Source: Chloroflexota bacterium (GTDB lineage Bacteria; Chloroflexota; Dehalococcoidia; Tepidiformales; Tepidiformaceae). Taken from it: 19,934 nt of DNA. Under the pieces are notes generated by a model. The model was not told the origin of the DNA and did not search any database. It saw only the letters and a list, made by a program, of their open reading frames with translations. Shown one piece after another: positions 8,471 through 15,132 of this stretch; within the stretch, counting starts at the first letter, position 1, and each line of letters begins with the position of its first letter. The translations under genes were made by a program, and so were the position numbers. The DNA lies in NCBI GenBank assembly GCA_963169135.1, contig CAUJEQ010000191.1, positions 1 through 19,934 of the forward strand, written 5' to 3'.

Positions 8471-9106
8471 ATGCCCCGTCTACGCCAGGTCGCCCGCTCC
8501 GAAGCCTCGCCCGAAGTCATCGCAGCCTACACCCGCCTGTTCGGCGACCGCGACCCCGTTGCCGAGCCCGGCACCGCCACGGGGACGCCGGGCAACTGGT
8601 GGACCGTGTTCGCGCTCGTCCCCGACATCCTCGCTCACGCCCAGGACGGCTTCGGCCTGTTCAATAGCCGCCGCCGCGCGCTAACACCCTACTTTCGCGA
8701 ACTCGCCATAACGCGGGCCGGGTTCGTCGCCGGGAGCCAGTTCGTCTTTTCCCAGCACTGCAAGGCCGCCCGCGCCGCCGGTGTCCCGGAGGAGAAGCTC
8801 AGCGCGATCCCCGGGTGGAACACCTCATCGGCCCTGGATAACGCCGACCGCGCAGTGCTCGCCTACGCTGACGAACTCGTGCTCCAGGACGGCCGCGTCC
8901 AGGATGCCACCTTCGCTGCCCTGAAGAACCTCCTGACGGACGAAGCGATCCTGGAACTTACGTACGCAATCACGATGTATCGCCTGCACGCCACGGTCTG
9001 CCGGGCGCTGCGCCTTGAATATGACGACATCGATGAGCGCATCGTCGAGGTCGCCGCCCCCTCTGGTGGCGCCGCGACAGACGTGATGGGCCAGATCTCC
9101 CGCTGA
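8471..9106 (+). CDS. Carboxymuconolactone decarboxylase (CMD) family protein
   Basis: The 211-residue all-helical protein belongs to the CMD/AhpD superfamily. The core FRELAITRAGFVAGSQFVFSQHC (75-97) followed by KAARAAGVPEEKLSAI matches the family motif, with Glu77 and His96 at conserved positions. The CxxC pair that makes AhpD a peroxidase reductase is absent; the only nearby cysteine, Cys97, directly follows the histidine. It therefore belongs to the CxxC-less group typified by 4-carboxymuconolactone decarboxylase, in which many members have no assigned reaction. I chose ATG 8471, with GGAGAAG about 7 nt upstream; an in-frame GTG at 8456 would add five residues but overlaps that ribosome site. 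It is followed after 33 nt by the FAD-linked oxidase. Confidence 0.85.
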   Translation: MPRLRQVARSEASPEVIAAYTRLFGDRDPVAEPGTATGTPGNWWTVFALVPDILAHAQDGFGLFNSRRRALTPYFRELAITRAGFVAGSQFVFSQHCKAARAAGVPEEKLSAIPGWNTSSALDNADRAVLAYADELVLQDGRVQDATFAALKNLLTDEAILELTYAITMYRLHATVCRALRLEYDDIDERIVEVAAPSGGAATDVMGQISR

Positions 9107-9127
9107 AGCACGCTCCCGTCCCTCTGC

Positions 9128-9133
9128 TAGACT
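9128..9133 (+). promoter_or_regulatory. Candidate -10 box giving a leaderless mRNA
   Basis: TAGACT ends exactly 6 nt before the GTG at 9140, which places the expected transcription start on the first base of the start codon. No Shine-Dalgarno sequence precedes that GTG, as expected for leaderless translation. A weak TGAAGC at 9104-9109 could act as -35. Confidence 0.35.
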
Positions 9134-9139
9134 CCGATT

Positions 9140-10510
9140 GTGCCGTTACCCGACACGCTTCTCCCCCGGCTGGCAGCCATCGTCGGCGAACACCATGTGC
9201 TCACCGACCCCGATGTCCGCGCCGGTTACGAGACGGACTGGACGCGCCGATATCACGGCAGCACGCCGGCCGTCGTTCGGCCTGCCTCCACCCAGGAAGT
9301 TGCCGCCGTGGTCGGTCTTTGTCGCGAACTGGGAGTCGCTATCGTGCCGCAGGGCGGCAACACGGGTCTCGTCGGTGGGGGCGTCCCCCGAAACCGCGAA
9401 CTCGTCCTCTCCCTTCGCCGCCTCGATCGCGTGTCGGACTTCGATACCGGGGCCGGCGAGGTCACCGTTGGTGCGGGCGTCGCACTCGCGACCCTGCAGA
9501 AGACCGTCCGCGCGCAGAGCTGGAACTTCGGCGTCGATCTGGCCTCCCGCGATAGCGCCACCATCGGCGGGATGGTGGCGACCAACGCGGGAGGGATTCG
9601 CGTGCTCCGCTACGGAGGAATGCGCCACCAGCTCCTTGGGATTGAGGCGGTCCTATCGAGCGGCGCCATCGTCCGCCGTTTGCCGGGCCTCCTCAAGGAC
9701 AACTCCGGCTACGATCTGCCGCAGCTGCTCGCCGGCAGCGAGGGGACGCTCGCAGTCATCACCGCCGCCCGGCTCAAGCTCGTCCCGCAGCAACCGCAGC
9801 GCGCGGTCGCCTTGCTCGCAGTCGATGACATGACGGCGGCGCTCCGCGCGGTCTCGGCCGTCCGCCGCGCACTGTCGTCTCTCGAAGCGGCGGAGGTCTT
9901 CTTCCTCGAAGGCCTCGAACTCGTCTGCCGGCGCGCGGGCCTTCCTCCCCCGTTTTCCGTCAGCCACCCCTGTTACCTGTTGCTCGAATGCGCCGGACAG
10001 GCGGATGAGTCGGCCAGCCTGGCGAACGTCCTCGCCGGTGCGCAGGGGATTCGCGACTCCGCGATGGCGACCGGCCGGCCCGGGTGCGATCGGCTCTGGG
10101 CCTACCGGGAACGCCACACCGAGGCAATCAGCGCCGAGGGAATCCCGCACAAGCTCGACGTTACCCTCCCGCTCGCACGCCTGCCTGAGTTCGAACAGCG
10201 TGTGCGCGGGGCCATCGCAGCTGCTGATCCGGCTGCCCGCCCAATCCTGTTCGGGCACGCCGGGGATGGCAACCTCCACGTCAACATCCTCGGCCTCGCC
10301 CCGGACGATGAGCGGCCGGACGATGCGGTGTTACGCCTTGTCGCCGAGCTCGGCGGAAGCATCAGCGCCGAGCACGGCATTGGCATCGCCAAGATGCCCT
10401 GGCTCCACCTCACCCGTTCCGCCGCCGACCGCGAAGCAATGCGGGCGATCAAGTCGGCCCTCGATCCTTCGGGTATCCTCAACCCTGGTGTAGTTATCCC
10501 GTCCGGCTGA
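9140..10510 (+). CDS. FAD-binding D-2-hydroxyacid dehydrogenase (GlcD / D2HGDH-like)
   Basis: A 456-residue flavoenzyme of the vanillyl-alcohol-oxidase family. The PCMH FAD domain shows PQGGNTGLVGG (70-80), TIGGMVATNAGG (141-152), KDNSGYDL (186-193) and LAGSEGTL (197-204). The cap domain carries the D-2-hydroxyglutarate/D-lactate dehydrogenase metal site: HAGDGNLH supplies His373 and His380, and AEHGIG supplies Glu411-His412. It should oxidise a D-2-hydroxy acid to the 2-oxo acid and pass electrons to an acceptor such as an electron-transfer flavoprotein or the quinone pool. Glycolate, D-lactate and D-2-hydroxyglutarate cannot be told apart here. It is complete as a single subunit, with no GlcE or GlcF partner beside it. 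It starts with GTG and no visible ribosome site; see the leaderless promoter candidate at 9128. Confidence 0.9.
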   Translation: MPLPDTLLPRLAAIVGEHHVLTDPDVRAGYETDWTRRYHGSTPAVVRPASTQEVAAVVGLCRELGVAIVPQGGNTGLVGGGVPRNRELVLSLRRLDRVSDFDTGAGEVTVGAGVALATLQKTVRAQSWNFGVDLASRDSATIGGMVATNAGGIRVLRYGGMRHQLLGIEAVLSSGAIVRRLPGLLKDNSGYDLPQLLAGSEGTLAVITAARLKLVPQQPQRAVALLAVDDMTAALRAVSAVRRALSSLEAAEVFFLEGLELVCRRAGLPPPFSVSHPCYLLLECAGQADESASLANVLAGAQGIRDSAMATGRPGCDRLWAYRERHTEAISAEGIPHKLDVTLPLARLPEFEQRVRGAIAAADPAARPILFGHAGDGNLHVNILGLAPDDERPDDAVLRLVAELGGSISAEHGIGIAKMPWLHLTRSAADREAMRAIKSALDPSGILNPGVVIPSG

Positions 10511-10514
10511 TGCA

Positions 10515-10547
10515 GCGCCGCGCGGGGCGGGTTATCGTTCGCGGCGC
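10515..10547 (+). terminator. Hairpin between the GlcD-like and STAS-like genes
   Basis: GCGCCGCG (10515-10522) and CGCGGCGC (10540-10547) form a perfect 8-bp stem with a 17-nt loop, starting 4 nt after the upstream stop. No T-run follows. The loop holds TATCGT (10533-10538), a possible -10 box for the next gene, so terminator and promoter readings compete. Confidence 0.35.
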
Positions 10548-10561
10548 ACGGAGAGGGTTGC

Positions 10562-10927
10562 ATGGCATTCCAGTTCCTTGAACGGACGGCATTCGTTGAG
10601 CTGCGCCTTTTCGGCGACGTTTCCGGGGCCACCGAGCCACCGGACGAGTGGCTTCAGAAGATCGCGGATGTTCGCCGCCTGCTGATCGATGCTTCCGAGG
10701 TCGCGGCCATTACGGCCGATATCCTCTGGATGGCCGGCGTCGTAAACAACGCCCGTGACCGGGGCCCCTTCTGGACGGCTGTCTTTGCTCCGTCCGATTT
10801 GGTGTTTGGCGTCCTTCGCCAGGTTTCCGCCTACCGAGCCGACCCATCCCCGACCGTCGAATTCTTCCGTGAACGCGACGCTGCCGAAGCGTGGCTCCTC
10901 TCGCGAGAAAATATTCCCGCTGCCTGA
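10562..10927 (+). CDS. Small protein, probable STAS/SpoIIAA-like fold
   Basis: A 121-residue soluble protein without a signal peptide or membrane segment. The pattern RRLLIDASEVAAI (38-50) followed by a helix, and the C-terminal VEFFRERDAAEAWLL (99-113), resemble small SpoIIAA-like/STAS proteins, where a buried beta strand ends in Asp and the last helix reads like 'deAlaWL'. I assign the fold only; no phosphorylatable serine of an anti-sigma-antagonist is apparent, and no function is claimed. Start ATG 10562 is preceded by GGAGAGGG (10550-10557). It lies 30 nt before the selenoprotein gene and could be cotranscribed with it. Confidence 0.6.
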   Translation: MAFQFLERTAFVELRLFGDVSGATEPPDEWLQKIADVRRLLIDASEVAAITADILWMAGVVNNARDRGPFWTAVFAPSDLVFGVLRQVSAYRADPSPTVEFFRERDAAEAWLLSRENIPAA

Positions 10928-10933
10928 TACGAT
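10928..10933 (+). promoter_or_regulatory. Candidate -10 box for the selenoprotein gene
   Basis: TACGAT, a TAnnnT hexamer directly after the stop codon of the STAS-like gene and 24 nt before the next ATG. It could start a short leader carrying the GGAGG ribosome site at 10947-10951. No -35 box is evident. Confidence 0.2.
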
Positions 10934-10957
10934 GCCTCCGCCACCCGGAGGCCGCGG

Positions 10958-11809
10958 ATGACCATCGACAGCTATAAGTATCTCCCCCGCTCCATGCGGA
11001 CCATGTACGAATCGGTGCCGGTTATCGATGAGCCCGCCGAGTGGGCTCCTCTCCCGAAGCCGTTGCACCACTGCACCGTTGCCCTCATGACCTCCGCCGG
11101 CATCTACCTGCGCGATTCCCAGGAGCCGTTCGACGTCGAGCGGGAACGCCGTGAGCCCACCTGGGGTGACCCGACCTACCGCATCATCCCGCGCGACGTC
11201 CGCTCCGAGGACATCGCCTGTTCCCACCTGCACATCAGCCACGACGACCTTCTCGAGGATGTTGACGTCGTCCTCCCGATTCGCGCCTTCAGCGCGCTCG
11301 AAGCCGAAGGCCGCATCGGCCGTCTCGCTAACGAGCATTACTCCTTCATGGGCTACCAGGACCGCCGCCTGCTCGACTGGCGCAATATCCAGGGCCCCGA
11401 ACTTGCCGCCCGGTTGAAGGAGCACGCCGTGGATGTGTTGCTCCTGGCGCCTGCCTGACCGGACTGCTGCAGAAACGTGCCCGTGCTGGCGCGTACGATT
11501 GAAAGCCTCGGTATCCCAACCGTCACCGTCACGATGATCCCGGACCTGGCGATGAAGTTCCGCCCGTCGCGCGTCGTTGGGGTCGAGTTCCCCTTCGGCC
11601 ATAACTTCGGCACCCCGGGCAACGACGAGCTCATGCTGACCGTCGCCCGCGCCGCCTGCCAGTCGCTCGAAGAAGCCGGCGGCCCGGGCTACCGGCTGGA
11701 TGTCGATGTGGAGTGGCCGGTTCCGCTCGAAACGGCCTATCGCACCTGGCACCCGCCGGTCCCCAGCCCGATCGTGGCGGAGATGCTCAAGCGCCGCCAG
11801 GGCGGTTAA
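10958..11809 (+). CDS. Selenoprotein of the glycine/sarcosine/betaine/D-proline reductase B (GrdB/PrdB) family, TGA read as Sec167
   Basis: I annotate one 283-residue protein translated through the in-frame TGA at 11456-11458. Before the TGA the family blocks are present: GDPTYRIIP (70-78), SHLHISHDD (89-97), EAEGRIG (115-121) and HYSFMG (127-132). After it the same frame continues with PDCCRNVPVLARTIESLGIP and FPFGHNFGTPG, also family sequence. The TGA falls at the catalytic position: GrdB of amino-acid-fermenting clostridia reads UGTCTR, here U-P-D-C-C-R (Sec167, Cys170, Arg172). GrdB and PrdB use this selenol for reductive cleavage of glycine-type or proline substrates bound to a pyruvoyl subunit. 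No pyruvoyl partner or thioredoxin is nearby and the chain is shorter than clostridial GrdB, so the substrate is unknown. The start is set by GGAGG (10947-10951). The alternative, two separate genes, would need a start at GTG 11477, which has no ribosome site. Its stop codon overlaps that of addA on the other strand. Confidence 0.85.
11459..11500 (+). promoter_or_regulatory. Candidate bacterial SECIS element inside the coding region
   Basis: Bacterial SECIS hairpins sit just after the UGA, with a G in the first two loop bases about 16-37 nt downstream. Here ACG (11475-11477) pairs with CGT (11482-11484) around the loop TGCC, whose G is at 11479, 21 nt past the TGA. CAG (11470-11472) pairs with CTG (11486-11488) below an AA/G internal loop. 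Position and loop fit; the stem is short and was folded by eye. Confidence 0.45.
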
Positions 11810-14800
11810 GGCACTGCCATCCGCTCGGCAAGCACCTTGCTAATCCGCTCGCGGACCTCGCGCTTGGCGCCCGTCAGGTCCGTGATCGACCGCTCGGCCC
11901 GAGGTTCGGTGAACACGAACCGCACCTCGGCCACCGCCTTTCCGAGCGCCACCTCGAGCGCGAGTGCGTAGGCGGCGCCCTGCAAGCGATAGCGCTCCAT
12001 CGCGCGGTCGATGTCCTCGGTGCTGCGTGCCGAGTCGGTCTTGTAGTCGACCACCACCAGTCCCTCGGGCCCCTCGAAGAGCAGGTCGATGAACCCCTCG
12101 ACCGTCGCCCCCTCGACCTGGGTACCGACATAGACCTCACGCCAGTACCGCCCCGATCCAACCGCCTCGCGCACGGCTCGCGATTCGCGCGCGTTCTCCA
12201 CCAGCCTGGCGATGCGCGTGGCCTCATCCGCGATGCCCTCGGCCACAGCCTGTGCGCTGGAGGCATCCTCGATGCTCGTCGTCGCCCCCAGATCGATCGT
12301 CTGGAGCACCGCATGCACGGCACGTCCGATCGATGTGCCCGCCCGCCCCTTCCGCCATGGCTGCTTTTCGTCGTCCGGGGGTGCTTTCTCTTCCACGGCC
12401 TCGCCCTCGTGGGCGATTGCCGTCGCTGCCACCACCGGCGCCCTGCGCAACCGCCGGAGCAGCGCCGCCCGCTCCGTGATCCAGCGATCGCGGTCCACAA
12501 TGGCGTCGGGAACAGGTTCGTCGGCCGGTTCGTCGAGCCCGGGAGCCTGCGGGACCGCGTACTGCTCCCACGTCCCGTTCCCTTCGGTCCCCGCGCAGGC
12601 CGCTGACAGGCATTCCGCGTGCGAGCAGTTATCCTCCGCGTGGCGCTGGTCGTGCCCCGTGCCGTGATACCGCTGATAGAGCGAGACCACCAGTCGCTTG
12701 CGAGCTCGCGTCGCCGCCACGTAGAGCAGCCGGTCCCGCTCGAGCCGCTCGTGGCGGCGCTCCCGCTCGGCGGCGGAGCCGAACCCGGATGTCGAGAAGT
12801 AGCGGTCCTTCACGCCTACCCGTACCTCGACTCGCCCGCCGGGCTCGGTTCGCTCCGGCCAGATCACGTTGTTGTCGCGTTTGATCGGGTCGATCCCCAG
12901 TCCTGCGAGGAAAACGATATCGAACTCCAGCCCCTTGGCCGCGTGGATGGTCATAATCCGGATGGCATCATCGTCGGGTTCGACCACGACGCCTTCGTTC
13001 ACGCGGGCGCTCTCCTCCGCCTGGACCCGGAGCCACTCCACGAACTGCCGGAGTGTCGTCAGCGCGCCCGTCTCCTCCAGCCCCCGTGCCTGTTCGGCCA
13101 CGAACCGGAGCCGCCGCCACGACTCGCGCGGGCGTGGCCCGGCCACCGCCAGCTCCAGCATGTGCCGGCTGGCAATAACCTCCTCGATGAGCGCGCCCGT
13201 GCTCACGTACCACTTGCGCCGGTGCAGCTCCTGGAGGCTGGTCATGCCGGTCTGCACTCGCACCGGGCTGCCCACGGGCACCTCGGCCAGGTAGTTCCAG
13301 CTCCCCCCGGCCTGGATGTGGGCCAGCAGTTCCCCATCGCGGCAGGCGAACGCCGGCGAGCGCAGTGAGGCTACCACGGCCACGTCGTCGGTTGGGTCGT
13401 CGATGGCCGCGAGAATGTTCGACAGGTCACGCACGTCTTGCGTCGCGAACACCAGCGAGCGGCTCTCGACCCGGAACGGGATACCCGCGTCCGCCAGGGC
13501 GCGCTCGATAGCGGGCGAGTTGGTCCGCGTCGGCAGCAGGATGGCCATGTCGGCGAAGCGCGTCGGCCGCTGCGTCCCCAACCAGTGCTCCTCGCGCGCG
13601 GCGAGTACCGCGTTCGCCAGCGCTGCCGCTTCCTCGCGGCGCACGTCATCGGCCTTCGCCTCGCGCCCCAGGGCCCCCCCGATGACCATGACCGGGGCTC
13701 CCGCAGCGGCCTGCGGCTCCGGCTCCAGGGCAATCCAGGTGGCCTGTCGCACTTCATCGCCGCCGTCCCGTTCGAAAAGGCGCTCGAACACCTCGTTCAC
13801 CCAGCGCAATATCACCGGAGCCGAACGAAAGTTGGTGGTCAGCGGCACCCGTTCGCAGCCGAACGCTCCGCGTGTTCGCTCATAGAGCACGATGTCGGCC
13901 CGGCGGAAGCGGTAAATCGACTGCTTGGGATCGCCCACGAAGAACAGCCACCCGGGCTCGACTTCGGCTTCGGTCCAGCGGCCCGGCGCCACCCCCGGCC
14001 GGCAGGCCAGCAGCGCCGCCAGTTCTACCTGCAGTGGATCCGTGTCCTGGAATTCGTCGATCAACACCCGCTGGTAGCGCTCGTGCAGTGCCTGGCGGAC
14101 GTGTGCGTTCGCCCGCAGGAGTTCGACCGCCAGCACCAGCAGGTCCTGGAAGCCGAGACGCCCTGCCGTCCGTCGCTCGGCGGCGTACTCCCGCGCGAAC
14201 TGCCCGATCTTCGGCAGCACTGCGGTGAGATATGCCCGGCGGGCAGCGTCGATCCACCCCGCGTGTGCGGCTTGTGCGACCGCAAGAACACCTCTTTTGC
14301 CCACGCTTCTGATCCTGGGAAACGCGCAGCCGAGCCGCAGGAGGTCGACTTCGGCTATGTCCCGCTCGCCAGGGTCCCGCGCAGTCCGTACGCGGTCCGC
14401 TGCCGCTTCGAAGTTGGCCAAATGCGGCCCGAGTTCCGCGAGATGCTCGACCGCTGCGGCCGTCAGCTTGCCCAGGCCCGCCTTCGCATCCTCGATGGCC
14501 GGCCCGAGCGGGGGATGCGCCAGGTCGGGCTCCGGGGAAAGCTCGAACTCGACCCCTTCCAGCCGCTCCCAGTTGTCGTGGAACGCCTTTGCCACGCGTT
14601 CGAGGTCCTTCAGCCGCAGCCCCATCGTGAACGCCCGCAGCAGCGGACGCTGCATCGCAGGATCGTCCAGCAAGTCGTCCACGAATCGCTTCCACCGGTC
14701 CCGGAACGCGATGTCTCCCGCGACTTCATCGACGATTTGCAGTTGTGGTGGCAGGCCGGCCTCGAGCGGGTAGAGCGAAATGATGCGCTGCGCGAACGAG

Positions 14801-15132
14801 TGCAGCGTCTGGATAGCCGCCCGGTCGAGGTCCGGGAGCGCCTCTCGGCAGAGGGCCCGCTCATGGTCGGCAAGCGACTCATAGCCCTTCTTGCCGGCCG
14901 CCGCGAGTTCCAGGTGCTTGCGCACGCGCTCCGAAAGCTCCGCCGCAGCCTTCTCGGTGAACGTGATCGCGGCAATCCGTTCGACCGGCACCCCGCTCCG
15001 GATCAGGGCAACAATGCGGCCGACGAGTTCCGTGGTCTTGCCGGTCCCCGCGCCCGCCTCCACGAACAGCGTCGCGTCGAGGCCGTGCTTGATGCGGTCT
15101 CGCGCCGCCTGGTCTGTGAGTACGTCACTCAT
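11806..15132 (-). CDS. addA: AddA-type helicase-nuclease (UvrD/Rep family with RecB-like nuclease)
   Basis: Subunit A of the AddAB complex, which unwinds and resects DNA double-strand ends for RecA-mediated repair. The 1108 residues carry the superfamily 1 helicase motifs in order: Walker A AGAGTGKTT (26-34), ITFTEKAA (56-63), the DEFQDTD box (359-365), VGDPKQSIYRFRR (399-411), TTNFRS (432-437), TIHAAKGLEFD (728-738) and VAATRARKR (805-813). The C-terminal RecB-family nuclease shows His940 (GRAVH), Asp1016 (GFIDLLF), DYK (1029-1031) and Gln1051. All catalytic residues are present, so both activities should be intact. The start codon overlaps the end of addB by 8 nt (ATGAGTGA), with GGAGG upstream inside addB, which suggests translational coupling. 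At its 3' end it converges with the selenoprotein gene, the stop codons overlapping at 11806-11809 without a terminator between them. Confidence 0.95.
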   Translation of the reverse strand: MSDVLTDQAARDRIKHGLDATLFVEAGAGTGKTTELVGRIVALIRSGVPVERIAAITFTEKAAAELSERVRKHLELAAAGKKGYESLADHERALCREALPDLDRAAIQTLHSFAQRIISLYPLEAGLPPQLQIVDEVAGDIAFRDRWKRFVDDLLDDPAMQRPLLRAFTMGLRLKDLERVAKAFHDNWERLEGVEFELSPEPDLAHPPLGPAIEDAKAGLGKLTAAAVEHLAELGPHLANFEAAADRVRTARDPGERDIAEVDLLRLGCAFPRIRSVGKRGVLAVAQAAHAGWIDAARRAYLTAVLPKIGQFAREYAAERRTAGRLGFQDLLVLAVELLRANAHVRQALHERYQRVLIDEFQDTDPLQVELAALLACRPGVAPGRWTEAEVEPGWLFFVGDPKQSIYRFRRADIVLYERTRGAFGCERVPLTTNFRSAPVILRWVNEVFERLFERDGGDEVRQATWIALEPEPQAAAGAPVMVIGGALGREAKADDVRREEAAALANAVLAAREEHWLGTQRPTRFADMAILLPTRTNSPAIERALADAGIPFRVESRSLVFATQDVRDLSNILAAIDDPTDDVAVVASLRSPAFACRDGELLAHIQAGGSWNYLAEVPVGSPVRVQTGMTSLQELHRRKWYVSTGALIEEVIASRHMLELAVAGPRPRESWRRLRFVAEQARGLEETGALTTLRQFVEWLRVQAEESARVNEGVVVEPDDDAIRIMTIHAAKGLEFDIVFLAGLGIDPIKRDNNVIWPERTEPGGRVEVRVGVKDRYFSTSGFGSAAERERRHERLERDRLLYVAATRARKRLVVSLYQRYHGTGHDQRHAEDNCSHAECLSAACAGTEGNGTWEQYAVPQAPGLDEPADEPVPDAIVDRDRWITERAALLRRLRRAPVVAATAIAHEGEAVEEKAPPDDEKQPWRKGRAGTSIGRAVHAVLQTIDLGATTSIEDASSAQAVAEGIADEATRIARLVENARESRAVREAVGSGRYWREVYVGTQVEGATVEGFIDLLFEGPEGLVVVDYKTDSARSTEDIDRAMERYRLQGAAYALALEVALGKAVAEVRFVFTEPRAERSITDLTGAKREVRERISKVLAERMAVP

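Noticed and set aside
11477..11809. Independent 110-codon gene starting at GTG 11477
   Set aside because: No ribosome site, same frame as the preceding gene, and its sequence is the C-terminal half of the same family; treated as part of the selenoprotein.
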